Shown: positions 33,922 to 42,920 of the stretch, in pieces
Position numbering within the stretch: the first letter of the stretch is position 1
Layout: each line of letters begins with the position of its first letter
NCBI RefSeq assembly: GCF_001083785.1
Contig: NZ_LAVL01000046.1
Span: 1 to 55,126 of the forward strand
Length of the DNA stretch: 55,126 bases
Reading direction: 5' to 3'
Source of the DNA: Nonomuraea sp. SBT364
Lineage (GTDB): Bacteria; Actinomycetota; Actinomycetes; Streptosporangiales; Streptosporangiaceae
Made by a program: the position numbers and the translations under genes
Notes under the pieces: generated by a model
What the model saw: only the letters and a program-made list of their open reading frames with translations
Told to the model about the DNA's origin: nothing
Database searches by the model: none

Positions 33922-35355
33922 TTGACCACCCGTCTGCAGAACTTCGTCAACGGTGAGTTCGTGGACGCCAAGAGCGGCCGATTCTCCGACGTCATCGATC
34001 CCTGCACCGGCGAGGCCTACCTTCAGGCCCCGATCTCCGGCGCCGAGGACGTGGACGCCGCCTACGCCGCCGCGGCAGCCGCGTTCGAGTCGTGGGGGCG
34101 CACCACCCCGGGGGAGCGGGCGAACCTGCTGCTCAAGGTCGCTGACGCGATCGAGGCGCGGGCCGACGAGATCAACGAGGCCGAGTGCCTCAACACCGGC
34201 AAGCCGCGCGCCCGCATGGCCGAGGACGAGACCCCCGTCGCCGCCGACCACTTCCGCTTCTTCGCCGGCGCCGCCCGCACGCTGGAGGGCCCGACGGCGG
34301 GCGAGTTCCTGGCCGAGCACACCAGTGTCATCAGGCACGAGCCGATCGGCGTGATCGGCCAGGTCACGCCGTGGAACTACCCGATGATGATGGCGGTCTG
34401 GAAGATCGCCCCGGCGCTGGCGGCCGGCAACACGATCGTGCTGAAGCCGTCCGACACCACGCCGGCCTCGACGCTCAAGATGGCCGAGATCCTCGGCAGC
34501 GTGCTGCCGCCCGGCGTGTTCAACGTCGTGACCGGCGACCGCGAGACCGGCGCGCTGGTGGTCGGCCACCCGACCGCCGCGATGGTGGCGATCACCGGCT
34601 CGGTCGGCGCGGGCATGTCGGTGGCCAGGAGCGCCGCCGACGACCTCAAGCGCGTCCACCTGGAGCTCGGCGGCAAGGCGCCCGTCGTGGTGTTCGAGGA
34701 CGTCAAGGACCTGCGCAAGGCGGCCGCCGACATCGCCGTGGCCGGCCTCTACAACGCCGGCCAGGACTGCACCGCCGCCTGCCGGGTGCTGGTGCAGGAG
34801 AGCGTGCACGACGAGTTCGTGGCGGCGCTCTCCGACGCCGCCGCCGCGACCGTGACGGGCGACCTGTCCGACGAGGACGCCCTGTACGGCCCGCTCAACA
34901 ACGAGAACCAGCTCGCCCGGGTGCAGGGCTTCGTCGAGCGCGCCCCGGCGCACGCCAAGGTGCTCACCGGCGGCCACCGGGTCGGCGAGAAGGGCTACTT
35001 CTTCGCCCCGACGGTCGTCGACGGGCTCAAGCAGGACGACGAGATGGTGCAGGACGAGATCTTCGGCCCGGTCATCACCGTCCAGACGTTCACCGACGAG
35101 GCCGACGCGCTGGCCAAGGCCAACGACGTGCGCTACGGGCTGAGTAGCTCGGTGTGGACGTCCGACCACGGCCGGGCGATGCGCATGTCGAACCGGCTCG
35201 ACTTCGGCGTGGTGTGGGTCAACACGCACATCCCGTTCGTCTCGGAGATGCCGCACGGCGGCTTCAAGCACTCCGGCTACGGCAAGGACCTCTCGGTGTT
35301 CGGCCTGCACGACTACACGAGGGTCAAGCACGTCATGCACTACATCGGCGAATAA
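33922..35355 (+). CDS. Gamma-aminobutyraldehyde dehydrogenase
   Basis: A 477-aa NAD-dependent aldehyde dehydrogenase that would oxidise 4-aminobutanal, the putrescine oxidation product, to GABA. Catalytic C283 lies in NAGQDCTAACRV and the general base E248 in LELGGKAP. VTPWNYPMMMAVWKIAPALAAGN is the conserved NAD/active-site entry. The overall sequence pattern resembles PatD/PuuC-type enzymes, and the following potADBC-like genes support this. The TTG start has GAGGAGG 8 nt upstream. Other aminoaldehydes may also be substrates. Confidence 0.9.
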   Translation: MTTRLQNFVNGEFVDAKSGRFSDVIDPCTGEAYLQAPISGAEDVDAAYAAAAAAFESWGRTTPGERANLLLKVADAIEARADEINEAECLNTGKPRARMAEDETPVAADHFRFFAGAARTLEGPTAGEFLAEHTSVIRHEPIGVIGQVTPWNYPMMMAVWKIAPALAAGNTIVLKPSDTTPASTLKMAEILGSVLPPGVFNVVTGDRETGALVVGHPTAAMVAITGSVGAGMSVARSAADDLKRVHLELGGKAPVVVFEDVKDLRKAAADIAVAGLYNAGQDCTAACRVLVQESVHDEFVAALSDAAAATVTGDLSDEDALYGPLNNENQLARVQGFVERAPAHAKVLTGGHRVGEKGYFFAPTVVDGLKQDDEMVQDEIFGPVITVQTFTDEADALAKANDVRYGLSSSVWTSDHGRAMRMSNRLDFGVVWVNTHIPFVSEMPHGGFKHSGYGKDLSVFGLHDYTRVKHVMHYIGE

Positions 35356-35379
35356 CGCACAAAGGGATAAATCCTGGAT

Positions 35380-36465
35380 ATGGCCGAGCACGGTTTGATC
35401 GAGCAGAGTGCGATCGAGCTCGAGGGGGTCGTCAAGGAGTACCTCTCGCATGGCGAGGTCGTCCAGGCGGTGAAGGGCGTGACGCTGGACATCGCCGAGG
35501 GGGAGTTCTTCTCCCTGCTCGGCCCGTCCGGGTGCGGCAAGACCACGACCATGCGCATGATCGCGGGCTTCGAGGAGCCCTCCGAGGGCGTGGTCCGGCT
35601 GCACGGGCAGGACGTCACGAACGTCCCGCCGAACCGGCGCGACGTGAACATGGTCTTCCAGTCCTACGCGCTGTTCCCGCACATGAGCGTGTGGGACAAC
35701 GTGGCCTTCGGGCTGAAGCAGAAGAAGACGCCGCAGGAGGAGATCAGGCGGCGGGTCGGCGAGATGCTGGAGATCGTCGACCTCACCGGCCGGGAGAAGC
35801 GCCGCCCGCGCGAGCTGTCCGGCGGCCAGCAGCAGCGGGTCGCGCTGGCCCGCGCGCTGGTCAACCGGCCGCGCGCGCTGCTGCTCGACGAGCCGCTCGG
35901 CGCCCTCGACCTCAAGCTCCGCCAGGCCATGCAACTGGAGCTCAAGCGCATCCAGCGCGAGGTCGGCATCACGTTCGTGTACGTGACGCACGACCAGAGC
36001 GAGGCGCTGACCATGAGCGACCGCATCGCGGTCATGAACGACGGCCTGGTCGAGCAGCTCGCCGGGCCGCGCGAGATCTACGAGCGGCCCGCCAGCACGT
36101 TCGTGGCGGGCTTCATCGGCACCTCCAACCTGCTGTCCGGCACCGCCACCGGCGGTGTGCTGGAGGCGGGTGGCGGCCGGGTGCTGGTCCCCGGCCACGA
36201 CGGCGAGGTGTCGGTGACGATCCGGCCCGAGAAGATCTCCCTCTCCGCGGACGAGCCCGCCGGCGACCTCAGCGCGCTGCCGGGCACCGTGGCCGAGGTC
36301 GTCTACCTGGGCACCTACACCAGCTACGCCGTGACCCTCGCCGACGGGGCCGAGATCACGGTGTTCCAGCAGAACGCGCACGACGCGGCGACCACTGCGG
36401 AGCGGGGCGACTCCGTATGGCTGTCGTGGCAGGCGCGGCACTCATACGTGATGGAGAGTCGATAG
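35380..36465 (+). CDS. potA: Spermidine/putrescine ABC transporter ATPase
   Basis: A 361-aa PotA-type ATPase. It has Walker A LGPSGCGKTTT (47-57), VFQSYALFPHMSV, signature LSGGQQQRVALARAL, Walker B ALLLDEPLGALDLKLR and H-loop VYVTHDQSEAL. The C-terminal TOBE_2 domain is typical of polyamine and spermidine importers. It lies 24 nt after the aldehyde dehydrogenase in the same transcription direction and drives the PotB/PotC permeases downstream. Confidence 0.92.
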   Translation: MAEHGLIEQSAIELEGVVKEYLSHGEVVQAVKGVTLDIAEGEFFSLLGPSGCGKTTTMRMIAGFEEPSEGVVRLHGQDVTNVPPNRRDVNMVFQSYALFPHMSVWDNVAFGLKQKKTPQEEIRRRVGEMLEIVDLTGREKRRPRELSGGQQQRVALARALVNRPRALLLDEPLGALDLKLRQAMQLELKRIQREVGITFVYVTHDQSEALTMSDRIAVMNDGLVEQLAGPREIYERPASTFVAGFIGTSNLLSGTATGGVLEAGGGRVLVPGHDGEVSVTIRPEKISLSADEPAGDLSALPGTVAEVVYLGTYTSYAVTLADGAEITVFQQNAHDAATTAERGDSVWLSWQARHSYVMESR

Positions 36466-36471
36466 CACACC

Positions 36472-37701
36472 ATGAACCGCCTGCACACCCCCGCCCTCGT
36501 CAGAGGAATGACCCAGCCCCGCACCCGCCGCGACGCCTTCAGGCTGGCCGGACTGTCCGCCGCCGGGCTCGCGCTGGCCGCCTGCGGCGTCCAGGGCCAG
36601 AAGGCCGCGCCCGCCAAGCCCGACGCCGTCAAGGACTACTGGGCCAAGCAGAAGAAGAACGGCAAGGTCGTCTTCGCCAACTGGCCCGAGTACATGCCCG
36701 AGGACCACGGCCCGCTGAAGAAGTTCCAGCAGGAAACCGGGATCTCCTACGAGTACAAGGAGGTCATCAACGAGAACGCGGAGTTCTTCGGCAAGGCCGA
36801 CCCGGTGCTCAGGGCGGGCCAGTCGCTGGGCTACGACATCGTCGTGATGACCAACGGCATCCAGCTCCAGCACATGATCGAGCTCGGCTACGCGGTGGCG
36901 CTCGACCAGACGAAGATGCCCAACTTCCAGGCCAACGCGGGCGCCAAGTACAAGGAGCGCTCCTACGACCCCGGCAACGTCCACACGATGCCCTTCGCCT
37001 CGGGCGTCACCGGGATCGCGTACAACACCAAGTACGTCAAGGACGAGCTGACCAGCATCGACGCGCTGTTCGACGCCAAGTACGAGGGCCGGGTCGGCAT
37101 GATGGCCGACGCCCAGGAGATCGCCAACTTCGGCATGATCGCCCTCGGCATCGACCCGGAGAAGTCCACCGAGGACGACTGGAAGAAGGCCGGCGAGAAG
37201 CTCAAGGCGCAGCGTGAGGCCGGGCTGGTGCGCAAGTACTACGACCAGAACTACATCGACGCCGTCTCCAAGGGCGACGTCTGGCTGACCATGGCCTGGT
37301 CGGGCGACGTCTTCCAGCGGCAGCTCGCCGGGGAGCCGGTCAAGTTCTACGTGCCCGAGGAGGGCGGCACGATCTGGACCGACAACATGCTCATCCCCAA
37401 AGGCGCGGCCAACCCGGTGGACGCCATGGCGCTCATGGACTTCTTCTACAAGCCGGAGATCGCCGCCGAACTGGACGAGTACATCCAGTTCGTCACGCCG
37501 GTGCCGGCCGTGCAGCAGCTGCTGAAGGAGAAGGCCGGGACCGCCACGGGCGAGGACAAGCAGGCCCTGCTCGACATGGCCGAGAGCCCGCTGATGTTCC
37601 CGACCGAGGCCGACTACGCCAAGCTGCGCAACTACACGAAGCTGACCACCGCGCAGGAGCAGGTGTTCAACCCGATCTTCCAGTCGATCACCCAGGCCTA
37701 G
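36472..37701 (+). CDS. potD: Polyamine-binding lipoprotein (PotD-like)
   Basis: A 409-aa periplasmic-type binding protein anchored by lipid. The N-terminus carries a twin-arginine-like signal (RTRRDAFRLAG) with lipobox LAAC and lipidated C38. The mature domain has VFANWPEYMPEDHGPLKKF and TMPFASGVTGIAYNTKYV, typical of PotD/PotF proteins. Use of the Tat route for a lipoprotein is common in actinomycetes. It recruits putrescine or spermidine to the PotABC machinery. Confidence 0.9.
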   Translation: MNRLHTPALVRGMTQPRTRRDAFRLAGLSAAGLALAACGVQGQKAAPAKPDAVKDYWAKQKKNGKVVFANWPEYMPEDHGPLKKFQQETGISYEYKEVINENAEFFGKADPVLRAGQSLGYDIVVMTNGIQLQHMIELGYAVALDQTKMPNFQANAGAKYKERSYDPGNVHTMPFASGVTGIAYNTKYVKDELTSIDALFDAKYEGRVGMMADAQEIANFGMIALGIDPEKSTEDDWKKAGEKLKAQREAGLVRKYYDQNYIDAVSKGDVWLTMAWSGDVFQRQLAGEPVKFYVPEEGGTIWTDNMLIPKGAANPVDAMALMDFFYKPEIAAELDEYIQFVTPVPAVQQLLKEKAGTATGEDKQALLDMAESPLMFPTEADYAKLRNYTKLTTAQEQVFNPIFQSITQA

Positions 37702-37705
37702 GCCG

Positions 37706-38557
37706 ATGCGACGTCTCACCCCCTACCTGCTCGCGCTGCCGAGCTGGATGTGGCTGGCGATCTTCCTGGTGGTGCCGCTGGCGGCGATGGCGTCGGTGTC
37801 GCTGCAGACGGGGAACGTGATCGACGGCTTCGTCATGACGTTCAGCGTGTCCAACTACGGCGACGCCATCGGCGGCTACAGCACCCAGCTCGTCCGCTCC
37901 CTGCTGTACGGGGGCTGCGCCACGGTGGCGATGCTGCTCATCGGCTATCCGGTGGCGTACTGGATCGCGTTCCGGGGCGGCAGCCGCAAGTCGGTCTACC
38001 TGTTCCTGCTGCTGCTGCCGTTCTTCGTGTCGTTCGTGCTGCGGACGATCTCGTGGGGCTTCCTGCTGGCCGACGACGGCATCCTGTTCGGCACGCTGAA
38101 GTCGTGGGGGCTGCTGCCGGCCGGCTTCCACGTGCTCGCCACGGCGTTCGCGGTGGTGGCGGGGCTGACGTACAACTGGCTGCCGTTCATGATCCTGCCG
38201 ATCTACGTGGCGCTGGAGCGGGTCGACCCGCGCGTGGTGGAGGCGGCCCAGGACCTGTACGCGACGCGGGGGGCGGCCTTCCGCAAGGTGGTGCTCCCGT
38301 TGTCGCTGCCGGGCGTGTTCGCCGGGGTGCTGATGACGTTCGTGCCGGCCACGGCCGACCCGATCAACGCGCAGGTGCTCGGCGGCACCGGCAACACCAT
38401 GATCGGCAACATCATCCAGACCGAATACCTGGTCAACAACGACTACCCGACGGCCTCGGCGCTGTCGTTCACGCTGATGGCGGTGCTGCTGGTGGGCATC
38501 TTCGTGTACGCCAGGGTGCTGGGCACCGAGAACGTGCTAGAGGCGGCGGCCCGATGA
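37706..38557 (+). CDS. potB: Polyamine ABC transporter permease (PotB-like)
   Basis: A 283-aa permease with about six helices. It starts RRLTPYLLALPSWMWLAIFLVVPL and has the cytoplasmic EAA-type loop VVEAAQDLYATRGAAFRKVVLPLSLPG. It lies 4 nt after potD and its stop overlaps the next permease start (ATGA). Confidence 0.9.
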   Translation: MRRLTPYLLALPSWMWLAIFLVVPLAAMASVSLQTGNVIDGFVMTFSVSNYGDAIGGYSTQLVRSLLYGGCATVAMLLIGYPVAYWIAFRGGSRKSVYLFLLLLPFFVSFVLRTISWGFLLADDGILFGTLKSWGLLPAGFHVLATAFAVVAGLTYNWLPFMILPIYVALERVDPRVVEAAQDLYATRGAAFRKVVLPLSLPGVFAGVLMTFVPATADPINAQVLGGTGNTMIGNIIQTEYLVNNDYPTASALSFTLMAVLLVGIFVYARVLGTENVLEAAAR

Positions 38558-39351
38558 GGCCCCGCCGATCCCGCGGGCGGCTCGGCGACCGGCTGCTGCA
38601 CGCCTACACGTGGCTGGTCATCCTGTGGCTGTCGTCGCCGATCGCGGTCATGGTGCTGTTCGGCTTCAACGACAAGCAGAGCAAGTCCAACGCCAGCTGG
38701 CAGGGCTTCACGCTGCGCTGGTACGGCGAGCTGTTCGCGATCCCGGGCCTGACCGAGGCGCTGAAGAACTCGCTGTACATCGCGCTGGTCAGCACCGCCA
38801 TCACCGTGGTGATCGGCACGATGCTGGGGCTGGCGCTCGGCAGGCACCGCTTCCGGGGCCGCGGCGTGACGAACTTCCTGGTGTTCGCCGCGATCTCCAC
38901 GCCCGAGCTGGTCATGGGCGCGTCGCTGCTGTCGCTGTTCGTCTCGGCCAACCTGCCGCGCGACGCGATCACGATCACGATCGCGCACGTGCTGTTCTCG
39001 CTGGCGTTCGTCACCGTGACGGTCCGGGCCAGGGTCGTCACGCTGGACCCGGCGCTGGAGGAGGCGGCCAGGGACCTCGGCGCGTCCGCGTGGGGCACGT
39101 TCCGGCAGGTCACCCTGCCGTCGATCATGCCCGGCGTGCTCGCGGGGGCGATGCTGGCCTTCGCGCTGTCCATCGACGACTACGTCGTCACGAGCTTCGT
39201 CAACGGCTCCACCCTGACGTTCCCGCTGTGGATCATCGGCTCGGTGAAGACGGGCATCCCCCCGCAGGTGAACGTGATGGGTACGCTGATCTTCGGCATC
39301 GGCGTGCTGATCGCGATCGTCAACGCGGTCGCGGCACGCCGCCGCGTGTGA
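38554..39351 (+). CDS. potC: Polyamine ABC transporter permease (PotC-like)
   Basis: A 265-aa permease with six helices. The EAA loop is LEEAARDLGASAWGTFRQVTLPSIMPG, and LSIDDYVVTSFVNG is the PotC-typical segment before the last helices. It completes the importer and is coupled to potB by a 4-nt overlap. Confidence 0.9.
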   Translation: MRPRRSRGRLGDRLLHAYTWLVILWLSSPIAVMVLFGFNDKQSKSNASWQGFTLRWYGELFAIPGLTEALKNSLYIALVSTAITVVIGTMLGLALGRHRFRGRGVTNFLVFAAISTPELVMGASLLSLFVSANLPRDAITITIAHVLFSLAFVTVTVRARVVTLDPALEEAARDLGASAWGTFRQVTLPSIMPGVLAGAMLAFALSIDDYVVTSFVNGSTLTFPLWIIGSVKTGIPPQVNVMGTLIFGIGVLIAIVNAVAARRRV

Positions 39352-39476
39352 TCGAGACACTTACTCCTGACCAAGAACAGGGAGGCGAGATCGGATTCCG
39401 GCGGGGGGAACCCGCGCGTGATCACCATTTCTGGTCCCGCGATTTCACATGAAGACACCGTAGGGAAGTGGGATTT

Positions 39477-40871
39477 GTGGATCCGCTGAAGGCGCTGGCT
39501 GACGCGGAGCGCAAGCCGTACTGGCTGGACAGCCCGGCCAGACCGGAGCCGCGACCGCGGCTCACCGGAAACACCAGCGCCGACCTGGTCGTCGTCGGCG
39601 GCGGCTTCTCGGGGCTGTGGGCAGCCCTGATGGCCAAGGAGCGCGACCCCGCGCAGGACGTGGTCCTGCTGGAGGGCCGCCGGATCGGCTGGGCGGCGTC
39701 CGGCCGCAACGGCGGGTTCTGCATGGCGACCCTCACCCACGGCCTGTCCAACGGGCTGGAGCGCTGGCCGGACGAGATCGACCGGCTGGAACGCATGGGC
39801 GTGGCCAACCTCGACGAGATCGAGCGGACACTGGAGCGCTACGGCGTCGACTGCTCCTTCGAGCGCACCGGCGAGCTCAACGTCGCCACCGAGCCCTGGC
39901 AGCTCGACAGCCTGCACGAGAACCTCGACGTCATCGACCGGCTCGGCCTCGACTTCGTGACCCTGGACCAGGACCAGGTGCGCGCCGAGGTCAACTCGCC
40001 CACCTACCTGGGCGGGCTCTGGGAGCGCAGCGGGTGCGCCATGCTCGACCCGGCCCGGCTGGCCTGGGGGCTGCGCGACGCGTGCGTCCGGCTCGGCGTG
40101 CGGGTCTACGAGCGCAGCCCGGTCCGCTCGCTGGACGACGACGGCGCCACGATCGCGCTGCACACCCCGCAGGGCGCCGTGTCGGCCCACCGGGTGGCGC
40201 TCGGCACCGGGGTGTTCCCGCCGCTGCTGCGCCGCCTCAGGCACTTCGTGGTCCCGGTCTACGACTACGCGCTGATGACGGAGCCGCTCAGCGACGCCCA
40301 GCTCGCCGAGGTCGGCTGGCGCAACCGGCAGGGCGTGGGCGACTCGGCCAACCAGTTCCACTACTACCGGCTGACCGACGACAACCGGATCCTGTGGGGC
40401 GGCTACGACGCGGTCTACTACAACGGCGGCCACGTCAAGCCCGAGTACGACCAGCGCGACGAGACCTTCGTCAAGCTCGCCGGGCACTTCTACGCCACGT
40501 TCCCGCAGCTCGACGAGGTGCGGTTCACCCACAGGTGGGGTGGCGTGATCGACACCTGCAGCCGGTTCAGCGCCTTCTACGGGCAGGCGCACGGCGGCCG
40601 GCTCGCCTACGCGACCGGCTACACCGGCATGGGCGTCGGCGCCACCCGCTTCGGCGCGAACGTCATGCTCGACCTGCTCTCCGGTGAGCGCACCGAGCGG
40701 ACCGAGCTGCGCATGGTCAAGGAGAAGCCGGTCCCGTTCCCGCCGGAGCCGGTGCGGTCCGGGGTGATCCAGTTCACCCGCTGGTCGATCGCCCAGGCCG
40801 ACCAGCACCAGGGCAGGCGCAACCTGTGGCTGCGCGCCCTGGACCGGATGGGGCTCGGTTTCGACTCCTGA
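39477..40871 (+). CDS. FAD-dependent amine oxidase (PuuB-like)
   Basis: A 464-aa DAO-type flavoprotein with the FAD motif DLVVVGGGFSGLWAAL (about 37-52), the second nucleotide contact GRRIGWAASGRNGGF, and C-terminal GYTGMGVGATRFGANVMLDLL. The pattern resembles gamma-glutamylputrescine oxidases. Since no PuuA-type ligase gene is present, it may act directly on putrescine or another amine, feeding the aldehyde dehydrogenase upstream. GTG 39477 has AGGGAAG 8 nt upstream; GTG 39468 is an alternative. The 125-bp gap after potC shows no other gene. Confidence 0.85.
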   Translation: MDPLKALADAERKPYWLDSPARPEPRPRLTGNTSADLVVVGGGFSGLWAALMAKERDPAQDVVLLEGRRIGWAASGRNGGFCMATLTHGLSNGLERWPDEIDRLERMGVANLDEIERTLERYGVDCSFERTGELNVATEPWQLDSLHENLDVIDRLGLDFVTLDQDQVRAEVNSPTYLGGLWERSGCAMLDPARLAWGLRDACVRLGVRVYERSPVRSLDDDGATIALHTPQGAVSAHRVALGTGVFPPLLRRLRHFVVPVYDYALMTEPLSDAQLAEVGWRNRQGVGDSANQFHYYRLTDDNRILWGGYDAVYYNGGHVKPEYDQRDETFVKLAGHFYATFPQLDEVRFTHRWGGVIDTCSRFSAFYGQAHGGRLAYATGYTGMGVGATRFGANVMLDLLSGERTERTELRMVKEKPVPFPPEPVRSGVIQFTRWSIAQADQHQGRRNLWLRALDRMGLGFDS

Positions 40872-40877
40872 TCGCGA

Positions 40878-40903
40878 CGCCCGCGGCTCCCGTGCCGCGG
40901 GCG
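40878..40903 (+). terminator. Hairpin after the FAD oxidase
   Basis: CGCCCGCGGC (40878-40887) pairs perfectly with GCCGCGGGCG (40894-40903) around a TCCCGT loop, 6 nt past the stop. No U-tract follows. It probably ends the polyamine operon. Confidence 0.65.
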
Positions 40904-40923
40904 CTTCGCGCAGACTGGGGGGC

Positions 40924-41802
40924 ATGAGAGTCGAGTTCGCCGTCGACGGCGTCGTGCTGGTGGGAGAGCTGCGGGTGCCGGACGGGCCGGGCCCGCGGCC
41001 CGCGCTCGTGTTCACCGGCCCGTTCACGGGCGTGCGTGACCAGGTGACCGGGCTCTACGCCGGACGCCTGGCCGCCGAGGGGTTCGTCACGCTCGCCTTC
41101 GACCACCGCAACTGGGGCGAGTCGGGCGGCGAGCCGCGCTGCCACGAGGACCCGCAGGGCAAGCTGCACGACCTGCGGGCCGCCGTGTCCTTCCTGCGCG
41201 CCAGGCCCGAGGTCGACGCCGGGCGGATCGGCGCGGTCGGCATCTGCCTGGGCGGCGGCTACGCGCTGAAGTTCGCCGCCTTCGACCCCCGGGTCAAGGC
41301 GTTCGCGGGCATCGCCGGGGCCTACAACAACCCGTACGCCATGCGGTCCGGCATGGACTACCAGGGCGCGCTGGGCTCGTTCACCGAGGTGCTGGAGGCC
41401 CAGGACCAGGGCGGGCCGGTGGCCTACCTGCCGGCGGTCGCCGAGGAGGGCGAGGCAGCCATGCCGGGCGAGGAGCCGTACGCCTACTACGGCACCGAAC
41501 GGTCCGCCTCGCCGCACTGGGACAACCGGGTCACCCGGGCGAGCGTGCGCGAGCTGATCACCATGGACAACATGATGGGCGCCGACTTCCTGTCACCGCG
41601 CCCCGCGCTGATCGTGCACGGCGTGGTGGACCGCTTCTGCTCGCCGGAAGGCGCCGAGGAGGCGTACAAGCGGCTCGACGAACCCAAGCGGATCGTGTGG
41701 CTGGACGCCAAGCGGCACGTCGACCTCTACGACCGCGAGCCGTACGTCACGCAGGCCGTCGAGGCGACGGCCGGATTCCTGCGCGAACACCTCCAGGGTT
41801 GA
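40924..41802 (+). CDS. Alpha/beta hydrolase, dienelactone-hydrolase-like
   Basis: A 292-aa alpha/beta-hydrolase. The nucleophile elbow is GICLGG with Cys108 rather than Ser, as in dienelactone hydrolases. The acid is probably D236 (VVDRFCSP) and the base H265 (KRHVDLYD). It has a small insertion rich in acidic residues (about 150-190). It starts 20 nt after the terminator of the preceding operon, so it likely has its own promoter. The substrate is unknown. Confidence 0.85.
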   Translation: MRVEFAVDGVVLVGELRVPDGPGPRPALVFTGPFTGVRDQVTGLYAGRLAAEGFVTLAFDHRNWGESGGEPRCHEDPQGKLHDLRAAVSFLRARPEVDAGRIGAVGICLGGGYALKFAAFDPRVKAFAGIAGAYNNPYAMRSGMDYQGALGSFTEVLEAQDQGGPVAYLPAVAEEGEAAMPGEEPYAYYGTERSASPHWDNRVTRASVRELITMDNMMGADFLSPRPALIVHGVVDRFCSPEGAEEAYKRLDEPKRIVWLDAKRHVDLYDREPYVTQAVEATAGFLREHLQG

Positions 41803-41862
41803 CCGGCGCGGCGGCTGGGCAGGAGATCGGCTGACCCCCGGTGAGATCACGGGGGGTTGGGC

Positions 41863-42783
41863 GTGCGTGCGCGATCGTGGGCCGCGGTGGCGGTCCTGGT
41901 GCTGGCGGCAGGGTGTGAGAGCGAGACGGCGGCGCCCGTGCGGGCGTCCGCGAACGCGGCCGCGCGCCTGCCCGCGAAGGCCGCGCGGTGCGTGCTGACG
42001 CTGCCCGACGCGAAGGCGGCCAGGGCGGCCAAGGCCCGGCTGGAGCGTCAGGTGGCCCGCTACGTCGGCGGCAAACCGGGGCGGATCGCCTACAGCGCGC
42101 TCGACCTGGTCTCCGGGGTCTCGTTCGGCCACCGCGAGCACGAACGCGGCATGATCACGGCCAGCGGGTCCAAGGTCGACATCCTCATGGCGCTGCTGGC
42201 CCGGCGCAAGGAGCTGCGCTCGGGGGAGCGCGACCTGGCCACGCGCATGATCAGGGAGAGCGACAACCACGCCGCCGACTCCCTGTGGTGGCGGGCCGGC
42301 GGCGGCGCCGGGCTGGCCGCCTTCTACCGCAAGCTCGGGCTGCGGGAGACGACACCCGGGCCGGGCCGCTACTGGGGAGGCACCACCACCACGCCCGCCG
42401 ACCGCGTCAAGCTGCTGCAACTGCTGGCCGAGGGGGGCAGGGGACTGCGGGCCGCCGACCGGGGGCTGGTGCTCGCGCTGATGGGCCGCGTCCACCGCGA
42501 CCAGGACTGGGGGGTCAGCGCCGCCGCCCGGCCCGGCGACCGCGTGGCGCTCAAGAACGGCTGGACGCCCCGGCCGTTCGTGCGCAACACCTGGGCCGTC
42601 ACCAGCTACGGCCGCGTCACCGGTCCCGGCCGGGACCTGCTGCTGTCGGTCCAGACCGATCACCAGCCGAGCGAGGGCCACGGCATCGCCACCATCGAGG
42701 GCCTGGCGAAGATCGTCGGCACCCGGCTCGGCACCCTCACGCCCGGCAGGACCCGGGCCTGCGCGGCCGGACCGACCGCATAG
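41863..42783 (+). CDS. Beta-lactamase/transpeptidase-fold lipoprotein
   Basis: A 306-aa secreted lipoprotein (signal with lipobox AAGC, C18) with a class A-type serine hydrolase fold. SxxK is S101-GS-K104, SDN is 133-135 (RESDNHAADS), and the third box is K231-N-G. No clear Glu166 equivalent is seen in the omega-loop region (ETTPGPGRYWG), so true penicillinase activity is doubtful. A cell-wall peptidase or binding role is possible. GTG 41863 is 6 nt after a G6 run; TTG 41857 is an alternative start. Confidence 0.82.
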   Translation: MRARSWAAVAVLVLAAGCESETAAPVRASANAAARLPAKAARCVLTLPDAKAARAAKARLERQVARYVGGKPGRIAYSALDLVSGVSFGHREHERGMITASGSKVDILMALLARRKELRSGERDLATRMIRESDNHAADSLWWRAGGGAGLAAFYRKLGLRETTPGPGRYWGGTTTTPADRVKLLQLLAEGGRGLRAADRGLVLALMGRVHRDQDWGVSAAARPGDRVALKNGWTPRPFVRNTWAVTSYGRVTGPGRDLLLSVQTDHQPSEGHGIATIEGLAKIVGTRLGTLTPGRTRACAAGPTA

Positions 42784-42920
42784 GATGACAGCTGTCGCGT
42801 TCCAACGCGCCTGATTGACCGCTCGGCGGCCGGCCCTCCTGCCGGTATCACCCCGGTCGAAGCCCACCACGACGGTGCGCTCCTCCGGGACGGCTCCGTC
42901 TTGACCTGGACGGAGACCCG

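Noticed and set aside
33841..36441. 866-codon minus-strand frame over the dehydrogenase and potA genes
   Set aside because: It spans two clearly real plus-strand genes, and its translation is His/Val/Asp-rich without domain features.
41863..42783. Antibiotic-resistance class A beta-lactamase
   Set aside because: The fold is present, but the catalytic Glu of the omega loop is not evident and the third box is KNG, so resistance cannot be claimed.
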